A stretch of DNA of 64,000 nucleotides from assembly GCA_936440205.1 (NCBI GenBank), contig OW387134.1:63577427-63641426 (forward strand). The letters run 5' to 3'. The first letter of the stretch is position 1. The number at the start of each line of letters is the position of its first letter. Under the pieces are notes generated by a model. It did not search any database, was not told where the DNA came from, and was given only the letters and a program-made list of their open reading frames with translations. Origin of the DNA: Lepidonotus clava. Lineage: Eukaryota > Annelida > Polychaeta > Phyllodocida > Polynoidae. The translations under genes were made by a program, and so were the position numbers. Of this stretch, positions 20,009 through 32,513 are shown in pieces.

Positions 20009-21204
20009 TAACACCTCCCTTTGGAGAATAAGCATTACCACTATGCTTGCTAACATTATACAATAGGTATACTTCAATATCTATACAAATGTTGGATTAT
20101 ACACAAACAGTTATAGCAACATAAACAAATCTTACAATTTTCAACCATAAAAATACTAATACAGTTCATCGGCACATAAACAGTAAAATTACATATTTCA
20201 AATCCATATGCTGGGGAGAACATAAAAGAAATGATACATACAACATTATCAGTGACAGGGGAATTATCACTGACAACAATATCAAGGTTTGGGTGCCGAT
20301 AAGCAAAGTACATTCTTCATATGCAAACACAACATATTTCTACAATCCAGTCAAAGTCATTCAAAAAAATAACTTGAAAACTTGTCAAATTCAGGTAATT
20401 TTACATAAGTCACAATCCAATGTTCCCTCTCAGAACATACACATGTCAAAATGCTTCTCATTACACACATGACATACAACACAAAGCATGTTAAAACTCA
20501 TATCTCCCAGAGAAACAGTTAATCTTCATGCTTAATACTCTAGTCTTGTTCAGTTTAGTCTAGGAAAAGAAAAATGACAGGAAATAAATAAAAATGCACT
20601 AGGCCTATACCATATTTAGGTATATATGGCAGCACACACAACATTATTCCAAGTCACAAATACTTCCTGTGACTAAAACATATATGCTCACTATAGGACA
20701 ATACATTAAGAAGTCAGTATGCAGAAGGTTATTACAAAATCCTGAGAATCGATTAATGGTTTTGTCCCAGACAAAAACCTGAAAATCAAATAATAGGATC
20801 AACACCTATAACTGCACCAACTCTAATATACATGTACCTCAGCAAGAAAAGATGTCTAATTTTGGTCATATACATGAATCAATTTGTCAAAATTTGAGAT
20901 AATCAAATACACAATGGAACTGAAAACAAAGCTCAACATTCAAATTTGATCAATTAGTCAAATACCTAAGCTCAGAACTATAATCCATGTTGGCTAAGCA
21001 TGATTATAGGAACTCTAGGATAATATCAAAGCAGCTTATCATGATTAGTCAGGTCATAATAAACAGTTGATAAAACATGTTAATACATAAGTATTACTTG
21101 GCTGGCTTGCCAAATAATCAGACATACCTTTAATCTACAAATATGTTACCACATGGTAGAATAACTGATTAAGTTAGTGAAAAAATAGCACCAGTATGAA
21201 TCTA

Positions 21205-21837
21205 TCAGCTGACATAAAATAAAACAATATACAAAGTTCCACTTCTCTGAGGACACTGCTGTCTTTCTGAGGCTGTCACTGTCACTCTGGCACTGTCAGC
21301 ACATCCATAATGCCACCAGTCTGTCACAAACATCGCCAGGTTGTCTTTCACCAGGCCGTCTCTCGCCAGGCCGTCTCTCGCCAGGCCGTCTCTCGCCAGG
21401 CCGTCTCTCGCCAGGCCGTCTCTCGCCAGGCCGTCTCTCGCCAGGCCGTCTCTCGCCAGGCCGTCTCTCGCCAGGCCGTCTCTCGCCAGGCCGTCTCTCG
21501 CCAGGCCGTCTCTTGCCAGGCCCTCCTTTGCCAGGCCCTCCTTTGCCAGGCCCTCCTTCGCCAGGCCCTCCTTCGCCAGGCCGTCCATCGCCAGGCTCTC
21601 CTTCGCCAGGCTCTCCTTCGCCAGGCCCTCCTTCACCAGGCCCTCCTGCGGCAGGCCCTCCTTCGCCAGGCCCTCCGTCACCAGGCCGTTCGTTGCCAGG
21701 CCGTCCATCGCCATGACGTCACAAATGCTGTCAGTCTGTCCTCCAAGGATCCCTATTTGGATCTGTCCTTCCTGGATCCCTCCTTGGATCCCTATGATTA
21801 CTGTTTGTCCTTTCATAATGAGTGCTAACTGACTCAC
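21205..21837 (-). CDS. pentapeptide-repeat ORF inside the non-autonomous LTR element
   Basis: 210 codons on the same strand as the element, beginning near its 5' end. The short N-terminal part (MSQLALIMKGQTVIIGIQGG) precedes about 25 repeats of five residues, first GLAKE-like, then GLARD, and then a unique C-terminal tail. The repeats come from a 15-bp minisatellite, whose unit length keeps several frames open on both strands, so openness alone is weak evidence of coding. The graded change from GLAKE to GLARD units shows stepwise tandem expansion. No known function. Confidence 0.4.
   Translation of the reverse strand: MSQLALIMKGQTVIIGIQGGIQEGQIQIGILGGQTDSICDVMAMDGLATNGLVTEGLAKEGLPQEGLVKEGLAKESLAKESLAMDGLAKEGLAKEGLAKEGLAKEGLARDGLARDGLARDGLARDGLARDGLARDGLARDGLARDGLARDGLARDGLARDGLVKDNLAMFVTDWWHYGCADSARVTVTASERQQCPQRSGTLYIVLFYVS
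21341..21715. repeat. 15-bp minisatellite, about 25 units
   Basis: Unit gccaggccgtctctc on the plus strand: the left half is nearly uniform, while the right half has variant units (gccaggccctccttc and similar). It lies wholly inside the LTR element at 19210-22765. Confidence 0.95.
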
Positions 21838-21966
21838 ATAAATCCATCACTGCTATAACTACCTCTGCCTTATCTCATTGCCTAGCCACTTAAACAATTG
21901 CTCAATTTTGAAAAACAAATGTTGACAATTTTCAGCCTTTTACCCAAAGGTTCAACCACCACTTTA

Positions 21967-22765
21967 CGTTACGATTTCTATGCTTATACCCTATATTTTA
22001 CTCTATTAATCCAAGAATGACATGGGGAGGTAATATTACTCGCTTGGCATATAAAATCAAATATGACTCTGAGAGGTATAATACGGGGATCAATCAAATT
22101 TATTATTTAAGGCTGACTCCCGGAGGAGATAATGTCATACAAATATAAAATAGCAACTGTCAATAAACTATTAATTAAATAATGGTCATACCAATAATTT
22201 GTCACTAATACACAAAAGTGGCTGTACTAAATACAGGTACAATAAGTCCCTTCTAGGCAATAAGAATAATCTCACCAAACAGCAATCTAAACAGGCAGGC
22301 AGTAGAGCAGCAGGGTGGGAACCATAGCAACAGGGCACCAGAGCAAACAAGGTCAGGGTCTAGATCAGAACCCTTTACTCCTGTATCTCTCCTGGTGTTG
22401 CCTGCTCTAGGTCCCAGCAGTGAATGGATGCCTGTGGACTGGAGCTTGGACTTTTTATGCCTGACCCCAGCCCAGGCTGAGCCCTGCCACCACACCTGAC
22501 ATCAGCTTTCACACCTCTGAGAAGCCTGAACCAAAGTGCCCCCATAGTGCATTCACAGGGCTATCACACCTCTCAGTGTTTCTAACAAAGATGAAAGCTT
22601 AGGGCTAATGCTGCATTAACAGGCATTCTCAATTCTCAATTAAGAGATTATTATTTGCCATTGATACTAATTAGAAACCTTGAATAATTTTTCATAACAT
22701 AGAATGCAATTCAGATGCCATTCATATAAAACGTTTTTGCTCTTTGAATTCATATAATTCCAACA
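21967..22765 (-). repeat. LTR (5' copy on the minus strand) of the non-autonomous element
   Basis: 799 bp partner of 19210-20008, followed on the plus strand by the ctta target duplication. Confidence 0.88.
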
Positions 22766-22777
22766 CTTACATCCCTG

Positions 22778-23254
22778 TAAATTGGTTGCTGGTTAACAGT
22801 CCTAGTTTGAGCGCCTGGCGGACTTGGACATAACTTCAGTCTGTCCAAAGGTGGGTAAAAGAGTATTTCCAGATGTTGGCCAGCCGTCATGGTCTAGTGG
22901 AAGTAGCACAAACAAACCCACCTAGTGGGAATTGTGCGATGCCTGATTGGTGGTGGGGGTGGGGGTATAATGCTGATATATACCTGATAAGGCCTCTTCG
23001 GACCCTTCCCATTGGCTAGAATTCAAACTTGCCAATATTGAAAAATATTAATACAATACAAGGTTTATGTTTACAGTGGTTGTTCATATGTCAATGGAAA
23101 GATCAGGTTGTGCACTATGCAATCGTTGTAGTAGTATTCTTCAATTTTGTGCATATTAAAACTTGTAGGTGGGCTAAAGTCACCTTTGACACCCTAAAAA
23201 TCGTATACAAAAACAAGGCTGAGGCAACCCCAGAGTTTATATTAGGCCTATATG
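22778..23254. other. no gene recognised
   Basis: Contains a tRNA-like A-box string (gtcatggtctagtgg, about 22888), perhaps a SINE fragment; no matching B-box was found. Otherwise featureless. Confidence 0.35.
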
Positions 23255-23259
23255 CAGAA

Positions 23260-23449
23260 TGTTGTATTCCTTACCTGCTTGTCGTAGCTCTGAGCGATAA
23301 TACAGTAGATCTAAGTTTGACTTTCGCTGGTTCCCCAGCAAGACACAGGAGAGTTCCACTTTCAACATGGCGCGTGTCGCGCGAACAGTTAACTGTCATC
23401 TAAGCTAATAAATGCTATCATTTCAACCAGCATCTTCTGTATTTCAACA
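23260..23449 (+). repeat. 5' LTR of the second gypsy element
   Basis: 190 bp, starts tgttgtattcc and ends atttcaaca; identical by eye to 27916-28105. It contains an AATAAA-type signal (gctaataaatg). Confidence 0.95.
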
Positions 23450-23765
23450 CTGGCGACGAGTCATCTTTACAAACAGGGATGAGTGGATGTGTGGTGAGCT
23501 CTACAGAGCACCACTGGTAGTATTTTAGTGAAATTGGATGAACATTCTGACTCCTACACCCAGCCTCATTGGCCATGTGACTTTTCTGAGTAGAAAGTAC
23601 AGCTGCTCAGTCAACTCTACAGAGTGACAAGTCCCCTACATTGAGTGACAAGTCTCCTACAGTGTGTGACAAGTCCCCTACAGTGTGTTACAAAATTCTG
23701 CATCGTGTGACATATTTCTACAAATCTGTTCTACATACTAAAGGTGGTTTACACTACATTTCAAA

Positions 23766-26700
23766 ATGGCTGCTGCTATGAATGGCATAGAGCCTCCACC
23801 TAAATTTCTACAAAAACCAGGTACCCCACCTATTCCCTGGAACGAATGGTACCCTTTATTCGAGACATTCTGTGACGCCATAGACTTTGACGGCTTCTCC
23901 GTTAAGAAGCGTAAGGGCATTCTTCTGAACTGTTTAGGCACCGAAGGTCAAAAGCGGTATTTCAAATTGCCCGATGTCACCTATCCACAAGGTGCCACAG
24001 ATTACACCAAAGCACTTCTCAAGCTAGAGAAAGAGTTCAAGCCAGCTAAAAACAAAAGGGCTGAGCGTTACGTGTTCCGAAAACGTGCACAACTACAGGG
24101 CGAGAGCATAAGCGAGTACATAGCTGCTCTTCGCGAACTTGCTACAAACTGTGATTTCGGTAACTTCTTAGATGATGCCCTATGCGACCAGCTTATCGAA
24201 AAGCTGTACAATCCAAAGATTCGCGAAAGACTCTTAGCCGAAGAAAATCTGAACTTCACTAAAGCCGTTGCTACAGCGATTAGGTTAGAAAGTGCGATCA
24301 AAGATGCGAAATCGATGCGCGATTCAGCGAGTGCGAACGGTAGCACCGATCACGGATCCGTCAATGCCGTGAGAAAGAAAGGATATAGACCGCAGTACAA
24401 AAAGCCTACAGGCGATGCTCCAAAAAGTAAGCACGATGCGAACAATGACAATTTCTGCTACCGATGCGGTTCACAGAAACATAAGGCGAATTACAAAAAG
24501 TGTCCTGCGCTCGGACAAACTTGTCGCAAGTGTAACAAAAAGGACCATTTCGCAAAGGTCTGTTTCGCTAATGACCAAGCGAAAGTACATCAGCTCGAAG
24601 AGACTGAATCCGATTCCGAAGACTATGTGCTTAGCGTAGATTCTACTACAAAACATGACAGACCGTGTCAGTGTCCTCGTTGCTATGTTACGATCCAAGG
24701 TATGCCGATTAAGATGTTAGTCGATTCTGGATCCCCGTACACTATTATTCTGCAAGCATTAGACAGTCTTTTCTCAGGATGTGAACTTTACAAAAGTGAC
24801 ATTTCTCCGGGTGGTTACGGTGGTTCACCCATAGCCATACAGGGCTATTTCAAAGCTACACTACAGTACAAAGACCGATACGGACAAAGTCTACGTCTCA
24901 AAGAAAGGCACGACTATTCTCGGATGGTCTTCACAGTCTAAGCTACGTATCATTCTAAACCCTACATGCCGAGACCCTGTATTACAGACAGACTCAAACA
25001 TCGCGGATCAGTATCCCGAAGTGTTTACACATGACATTAAGAAAGTCGCTACACATTTCAAACACAAAATCCGATGGAAACCCGATGCCGAGCCCGTACA
25101 TCACAAAGTACGGAACGTTCCTTTGGCAGTGCGACCTGCTGTTGCCGAGGAATTACGACGTCTACAAGACGAAGGCTTTATAGAGCCAATCGAGGCATCA
25201 GAGTGGGTATCGCCGATCGTTGTTGCCCATAAGGCAGATGGCCGCGTACGAATATGTGTCGATCTTCGTGACGTTAATTCGAAAATTGTCGTTGAGCGTT
25301 ACCCCATGCTGAACATACACGAAATGTTATCTACACTGGTGAATGCAAAGGTCTTCACTACTATTGACCTGAGTTCGGCTTATCACCAGATTCCACTGAC
25401 TGAGGAGTCAAAGGATATAACTGCTTTCATAACTACAGAAGGACTATTCCATTATACACGGATACCTTTTGGTCTTGCGTCCGCATCCTCTGTATTTCAA
25501 CGCATGATGCATAAGATTTTCAAGGACGTGAAAGGCGTGTCGTACTTTCAAGACGATATACTTATCCACGCCAAAGACCAGGAAGAGCACGATAGACTGC
25601 TCCATACAGTGCTCCAGAGGCTCAAGGAGAACGGACTGACTGTCCAGCGGGACAAGTGCAAATTCAATCAAACATCAGTCGACTACCTGGGTCATACAGT
25701 AACCCCTGACGGGATAAAGCCCAAGGAGAGCCTAGTTACAGCTGTGGTTGACGCACCAGCACCACAGAACAAAGATCAACTCCGATCGTTTCTCGGACTG
25801 TGCGAATACAAAGCTGCACCCTTGCGCGCTCTCATGAAAGAGAAAGAGAACTTCCAGTGGGAAGACGGTCAGCAAAAAGCGTTTGACAGTATTAAATCTG
25901 ATATCGCGAAACGCCCGACCCTAAGCGCATTTAATTCTTCTATAGACATAGAAACTATTCTTACGACAGATGCGAGCCAATACGGCTTGGGAGCTGCGCT
26001 CTCACAAGTTTCTAACGGTAACGAACAACCGATTATCTTTATATCGCGTACGCTCTGGGACGCCGAGAAAAACTACTCCGTTATCGAAAAAGAAATGCTC
26101 GCGGTACACTGGGCTACCCAGCGTTTACGTACTTTCTTATGGGGCAGGCTATTCGTGGTCAGGACAGACCATAAGCCCCTTACCAGTATCTTGACCGCAA
26201 AAGGCTTTGCAAGTGATCGTACCAGCCAAAGGATTAGCAAGTGGTCGACTCTTTTATTAGAGTATAATTTTGCCATACAATACATACCCGGCGTAAACAA
26301 CACCGCAGCCGACTGCATGTCGCGGTTGCCACTACAATGTGTGCCCGAGGACGGGTACACTGAGGACGACGAGTGCATCGCCGAGGTAACGGCACTTACA
26401 AACGGTGCCATTTCTACGCAACAATTTCAAAAAGCTATGCAAGAGGATAAAACCCTGCAGATGGCCCATACTTTTATGAATACTCAGTGGCCATTACGTA
26501 AATCCTTATAAGGTGACCTACAAGGTTTATACGACATTAACAACGAACTATCCATCAAGAACGGACTTCTTTACCATAGTGATCAGTTAGTCGTACCCGA
26601 GTCTCTTCGTTCTAGTATCCTGAACATTGCCCATGAAGGACATTTCGGCATGACTCTGGTTAAACGACGGCTGAGACAGCACTACTGGTGGCCCGGACTC

Positions 26701-27750
26701 GACAGGCAAGTTGAACACCTAGTCCGCGAGTGCCACGTTTGTGCATCTAGTGACAAAGCCTACAGGACTTATCAAGCTCCACTGACTCCAACTCCGCCAC
26801 CCGAAGGACCGTGGCAGAAAGTTGCAATGGACATCATGGGTCCATTCAAGACTATGAACGGTATATACGCCATCGTTCTGGTTGACTACTTCTCCAAGTG
26901 GTGCGAGGTTGAGTTCGTAACTGACATCACTACGTGCCGTGTCATCAAATTCCTCCGCAAAGTGTTTGTGCGTTAGGGATTCCCCGACCAGATTGTGACG
27001 GATAATGGTGTGCAATTCACGTCGCACCAAATCAAGGACTTCTTCGCTGAGTGTGGTATAACTCACACCCACTCCGCACTCTACCATCTGCAAGCCAATG
27101 GACTTGTAGAGCGGATGAATCGTACGATCAAGGAGGGTATACAACTCGCAACCCTTCAACAAGAAGACCCCGTCGAAGCTACAAGAGAAAGACTTTTTGT
27201 GTATCATACAACCCCCCATTCTATGACTGAAAAAAACCCATTTGAACTTATGCGTGGTCGAGTAGCAAAAACCAAATTGAATAACTTGGGTTCAAAATCG
27301 TCTTCCAAATTCAAAAAAGTTCAGAAACTTGTTCGTGAAAAACAAGCAAAGTACAAAATTTATCACGATAAGAAACAAGGTGTAAAAATCCCAGATATCA
27401 AACCGGGTGACTTTGTGAAAATTCGTAACCCTCGTCATGTCGATAAAGGGGAGGTGAGATATGGTGCACCTCAAAAGGTGAAAGATGTTAAAGGTTCATG
27501 AATTCTTCTTGAAAATGGTAAAAAGTGGAATGTTGAAAAACTAGCTAAAGTTTCAAGTTCGTATCTTCTTTCACAGCAAAAAGAAATTGATCTAGAAGAT
27601 TCTGATCTTACATATATGGACACTTTAGACCAACCAGAAGTAGTTCAGGCTGAGTTTCCTAACCTTCAGCAACCTGCTAGAGTTCAAGAGGCAGTGAGAA
27701 GAAGTAATAGAAGTAGACAGCCTCCAGAAAGGTTAAACGACTATGTAAAG
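23766..27750 (+). pseudogene. gag-pol: gag-pol region of the second gypsy element
   Basis: The gag begins MAAAMNGIEPPPKFLQ near 23766. Zinc-binding CYRCGSQKHKANYKKC and CRKCNKKDHFAKVC lie near 24460-24560, then the protease signature MLVDSGSPYT near 24715. The reverse transcriptase spans about 25080-25700 (VRICVDLRDVNS, FGLASASSVFQ, YFQDDILIH), RNase H about 25950-26330 (TDASQYGLGAAL, RTDHKPL), and integrase about 26600-27480 (H2C2 finger, DNGVQFTSHQIKDFF). The QDD-type polymerase motif and the order RT-RH-IN place it in Ty3/gypsy. As a fossil it is not read as one working protein. Confidence 0.9.
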
Positions 27751-27915
27751 TAAAAAGTCGTGGTAAAGTTTTAAGTACTGGTATGTTGTAACATCAGTAT
27801 TTTGTCTAAAACTATTTCTACCTGTTCATATGTTCATGATGTACACTTTAAGGTTTATATGTATTTCATGTATCTCCCGTACGGTGACAAATGTACTTTC
27901 TAAAGAAGGGAGATG

Positions 27916-28105
27916 TGTTGTATTCCTTACCTGCTTGTCGTAGCTCTGAGCGATAATACAGTAGATCTAAGTTTGACTTTCGCTGGTTCCCCAGCAAGAC
28001 ACAGGAGAGTTCCACTTTCAACATGGCGCGTGTCGCGCGAACAGTTAACTGTCATCTAAGCTAATAAATGCTATCATTTCAACCAGCATCTTCTGTATTT
28101 CAACA
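27916..28105 (+). repeat. 3' LTR of the second gypsy element
   Basis: 190 bp, identical by eye to the 5' LTR; followed by cagaa. Confidence 0.95.
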
Positions 28106-28110
28106 CAGAA

Positions 28111-31100
28111 CACCTGCGAGTCACAGTCCGGGTCTATCACACAGGACACCCAGCCAATTTAAAATTATGCGAGCCCCTCAATAAAGGGACAGTCATACCC
28201 CTTACCTACACCAATTTTTTTTGGTTCCAGAGATAATTTCATAAGGGTTTAGTTATGATCTGTGTCGTGTAAAAGAGTACACTTACATTTCCCATCAAAT
28301 CACATCTGCATTGCATTGAATTAACCAAGTCTTGAACGTCTGACCATACGCCTCAGTCCAGTAGTGCAGAACGTCCATGAGGTATTTTTCCCAGCCTGTC
28401 CGTCGGGTCTTTCAAGTGTAAGTAGTATAATACAAATGGGAATTGGAGCAGGATACTACTCAGTGCATGAAGAGTAGATCACGAGTTAGCGAAGGACAAA
28501 ACTAGCAAAAACTCTTTTTTTTTTCGAAAGCAATCATATTTCAACCTGCCTATTTAAATTAAAAATGATTCTTTCTTAGATCTATCCGTTTGGAGGAGAG
28601 AATGTCTCAAGATTAGTTAGAGGTCCGGGATTTTCTTGTATGGAAAAGATACCTGCAAAATGGCCAAAATATGCAAAAATTGATGATTTAAGAGATTCTC
28701 TATGGGGATTTTCTTTATAGGATTCGGTTGTAAATGTGAAAATTTGTGACATGAAAGGTCTTTTGCACATCAAATCATTAAAAATTGGACTATAATTTTG
28801 TATAACCAATTAAAGGAAAGACAATAATGTCTTCTACATCCTCAGGTATCCAGTAGATGAAATTAAAGTTCCTATGGTGTGATTCACATGCTTCATAAAT
28901 GGCTGTAAAAAATGATGAAAAAGTCAATCTTTCAGCATGGGTGTAAGAATGTATAATTCTCTAAGGTTAAGACCCATTTTCTCGAAACCGCAGGTATCAT
29001 ATTATTAATCTAAAGGAGATAAGATACTTTCATGATTTCAAGAACATGCAAAGTTTGTATAGGTGAAGCCCTTATTTTTAGAACCCTCATTGCGTCTTTT
29101 AGGATGAGAGTACTGTAGGGCAGCCGCCAGTAATAGTATGCAGTACAATGCCACACCCCGGTCGCAGACTTACTAACTGATTCAGTGACGGCCAGGTGGC
29201 GCGCGGGTGCGTGATCTTAGTGCAGAGCTTCGACCCAGTCCCACTAGGGGGCGACACCATTTCAGATCGCTCATGTAACCACCTGTTACTGTTAGACTGG
29301 TGTTCTTCTCAATGTTGTAGTCTCCAAGTCATCAGAAATGTCCGTATTATCCTATGAGGTCAGAAATTACTTACCAGAAACGTTATAGAAATTTGAAGAT
29401 CATTCATGAGGGAGGGAAAATAAGAGGTTTAAATGTTTTACCAATTTTTCAAAAAAAAAAATCTATTTCGCTCTGATAAAACTAAATTTCCATGTATTAT
29501 GTTTTTGTAAAACGTGTAAAACGTGTAACTATCTTAATTCTTACTGCTATGCAGTAGTTCGAAGACATATGTAAAATAGGGACTTGAAATCCCACAATAC
29601 CTAGAAAATTGTCACGGAAAAGTAGTGAAATGAGCAAAAATAGTATGGGCTCATTTAAACATGTACCATAATTCATTGTTTCAGGCTATGTCGCTAGTAG
29701 TGGGCTATACGACTGCATTTCTTAAGGTCTAAAGACGTGCAGATGAATCTTAAAGTGAATTATTGGTGATCCCTTGATCATATTGTTTTTTAAAGTAAAA
29801 AGGTAATACAAATTATTATGATTGAATGATTATGTCGGCGTTCCCTGCACATTTGTAAGCAACTGCAATTCAAACTGCAATTCAAATATTATGGATAGCG
29901 AAGAGCAATGGCTCTCAAAAAACATTATGTTTGTGATGTTTTGGTGACACCTCTCCTACAAAAGTACTAAATCCGACTCATATTTCAGGGCGTGTGGTTA
30001 TACACGTGCACAAAGTTCGGGCGGCGACTGAATGCCACCACCTGTTTGAGGTAAGCGGCGACTGAAAACTCAAAAATAACCAATTATTTTACATGCATTT
30101 ATTAAGGAACTACTTTACACCTTTATGATAAAACACTTCGATGAATATTATATAAAGGGGATAGAGGCTTTCCGTTAAGGACACATTTTTCAATAATGTC
30201 ATACCCCCACCCAAACTAACCCTGGGTCAAAGTACGCATCCAATGTGTGTGCAAATTTACCGCGATCTCAGACACCCCACGCCCACCCATCCTTCATGCG
30301 TACGTACGTTCTTGATAGAAGTCCCCTAACACACGGCATGTCATACGCTAGTATCCTCAATCACTTACATATGCACACACGATAAGACACATTGGTTACT
30401 GATAAGACCACTTGGTTAATATTAGAGAAAGATAGGATCATATTAGAGTAATTTTACAAGAGAAAGGCATATGATAATTGGGAAACGTTAAGTGTTACGA
30501 TTATTGACTATTTTAATCCATCCTTATGTGACCAAAATTCTAAGTATATGTCCTTTGATAAATGATAATGCAGCGGCTACCCCTGTTGGCTACGTATATA
30601 TCTGATTCCCAATGGACGGCCAAAAAAGAGGGAACCTTATAATCATTAAGAAATATCTTTAGGAAATATATATATCTTGGTATCAAGAATGGTGAGAAAA
30701 TTCCTTCCTCCCCACACCCCACCCCGTCCCTCCCGCAACCTCCACCTCCACCTCCCACCTTTACCATGTTCCTGGCAGGTAATCAAATTTCTTTGTTATC
30801 TAATCTAAAAACCTTTTCCTACCGGTGTCTAAAGATAAACCATAATCCTAATCCCTCCTACCAGGAGGTCCGGGCTATATTTGGACGCTAATCGGTCGGC
30901 TAACCAATCGCTTTTGATCCGTTGCCAAAAAAAAGTTGATCGAGTTTGGTCGTCGATATGGTGGATACTTTAATCGGCCTGGTCTTGACCCATTGACTGG
31001 TGTGCCATCAAGACCAGGATAGTGCATGGTATTATCTTAACTGACTCACCTTGGGCACTGAGTATAGGTTTACTATGGACTGTAAGCTTCCTCCCTAGGC

Positions 31101-32510
31101 CTTATGTATACATACAAGGAGGTACGTTTTCTGATAGTTTTAATCAAGGGTGCGTTTTACACAAGAAGAATCGTAATGTGTATAAGATGCTTTTAGAATT
31201 CAACAATCTTAATATAATATATACCTGGTAGCAACAGTCTGAAACTGGGGGCATTCCAATATGATTCCCCCTTAGATCCTTTAGGCTTTTTTTTTAATCG
31301 GCAGTTTTGTGACGGAATAGAAAACCATTGAGATCTCAGAAAACGGTGTCTAGTCCGTGTGATATGAATCTACACTTTATACCTTCTTGAATATGAAGGG
31401 TCAGTACACAAAGCTGCCACTCCCGACTGATGAAAAAAAGGAAAGATTTTTCCTGCCCTTTTTTTAAAGAAGCAACTAAGTAAGAGCAAATGTTACATTA
31501 AGGAATAGAATCCTGACACTGAATTTATATTAATTTTGAGTAGCTTGAAACTACCCTGAATATATTCGAAACAGATATAAAAGCGGTGCAGGAAAAATCA
31601 GTTGTGCAGTCCAATGTCAGCAAAAAGTAGGAAATCTTACAAAAGTAGGAAAAATGGCATCTCTGAGTACATAGAAATTTAACCAGATATGTATATCGTT
31701 TTACGTACATATCGATAAGTGAAGTAAAAAGGAGGTCGAATGACCTTCCTTATTATTGCAGGAAAGCTTATCATAAATCTACTTTTTGTTTCTTATATGG
31801 AAGTACTTTGAGAAGGAACAGCAAAAAGAAAAAAAGGCTAGCAAAAAGAAAGGGGTAGAAAAAGGACAAATCTTCAAGCTCAGATAACTGAGATAAAAAG
31901 ACAATGCCTATCGATTTGTCAGAACAGTGTTTGTCTCGTCTCTTTTTCCCCAGAATGTACCTGGAATATGGTTGCGTATCTCGGGACCTTACGTCTAGCC
32001 TCTCTGCACTTCAATGGCCTGTCTGTTTTGGTGCTACAGAGAAACAATGTAAAAAACTGAAGAAGGAAATATCTAATCTTCATAATGATGTAGTATTTTT
32101 TTCATACTTTTTAAAATGCCACATTGACGTCTAGAAGTAGATTACTATAATGAAAAATCATATCTATTTATGCCAAAATATGTCTTTTTTCCCTTTGTAA
32201 ATGTTCTGCGTTGCATGCATCGATAGTGGGAGTGAAATTGGTAGTGGGGGCCCCTGGTTACGGAGAAAGGAGGTGTGTTTGAAGAATTGCTTCAGGGAAG
32301 TCGCCTTGGCTGTTACCAGGAACCACCAACCACCAACCACCCCCTCCTTTCCTCGCCGGGGGGCCTTAAGGCTGTACTTTGGGCCTGAATTCACCAGCGG
32401 GCTATAAATAGAAATGTACCTGGAATAATACTTTTGTCTGCCGACAGTAAGCCTACTTTAAGCCACTACAGAACTAAAGGCACGTCACTGTGTTTGAACT
32501 CCAGACGTGT
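28111..32510. other. no gene recognised
   Basis: About 4.4 kb of AT-rich DNA. A GC-richer patch lies at 29110-29290 and an 11-bp perfect inverted repeat cctggtcttga/tcaagaccagg with a 19-base loop at 30978-31018. Short open frames (for example 31904-32134) lack motif or splice support. Confidence 0.4.
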
Positions 32511-32513
32511 GTG

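Larger units (their letters stand above)
19210..22765 (-). mobile_element. non-autonomous LTR retrotransposon with minisatellite ORF (fossil)
   Basis: Two 799-bp direct repeats (19210-20008 and 21967-22765) bounded by a 4-bp target duplication ctta (19206-19209, 22766-22769). Read on the minus strand, the repeats start TG and end CA, hold a TATA-like cataaaaag and a later AATAAA, and are preceded at the downstream end by a purine tract (aaagggaggtg, at 20009-20024). So the 5' LTR is the right-hand one. The internal region (about 1.96 kb) has no gag or pol; its only notable frame encodes pentapeptide repeats. The LTRs differ at roughly 12-13 sites by eye, so it is fairly young but older than the two gypsy elements with identical LTRs. 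It resembles LARD/TRIM-type parasites of other LTR elements. Confidence 0.85.
19043..22777. mobile_element. small inverted-repeat element split by an LTR element
   Basis: A perfect 12-bp inverted terminal pair, CAGGGATGTAAG at 19043-19054 and CTTACATCCCTG at 22766-22777, encloses about 175 bp of its own sequence (19043-19209 plus 22770-22777). That sequence includes the ttccgatttttgttggatttccgatttt stretch. The LTR element at 19210-22765 sits within its right terminal repeat. A related copy with the same ccggatttccggattttt core lies near 34103-34297. No coding capacity; a MITE-like DNA element. Confidence 0.65.
23260..28105 (+). mobile_element. Ty3/gypsy LTR retrotransposon, near full length (fossil)
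   Basis: 190-bp LTRs (23260-23449 and 27916-28105) with TG...CA ends and a 5-bp target duplication cagaa (23255-23259, 28106-28110). A primer-site-like TGGCGACGAG follows the 5' LTR and a purine tract (aaagaagggaga) precedes the 3' LTR. The parts in order are gag with two zinc knuckles, aspartic protease, reverse transcriptase, RNase H, and integrase with its H2C2 finger. The LTRs look identical, so insertion is very recent. The coding region nevertheless looks broken in a few places (about three to five). Confidence 0.95.

Noticed and set aside
21341-21715. CRISPR array
   Set aside because: The 15-bp units are directly abutting with no spacers, in a eukaryotic retroelement; it is a minisatellite.
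21310-21832. Plus-strand ORFs over the 15-bp minisatellite
   Set aside because: A 15-bp unit keeps several frames open; these are antisense to the LTR element and have no independent support.
22888-22910. tRNA gene or SINE (A-box-like gtcatggtctagtgg)
   Set aside because: No B-box, cloverleaf or A-rich tail could be found in range.
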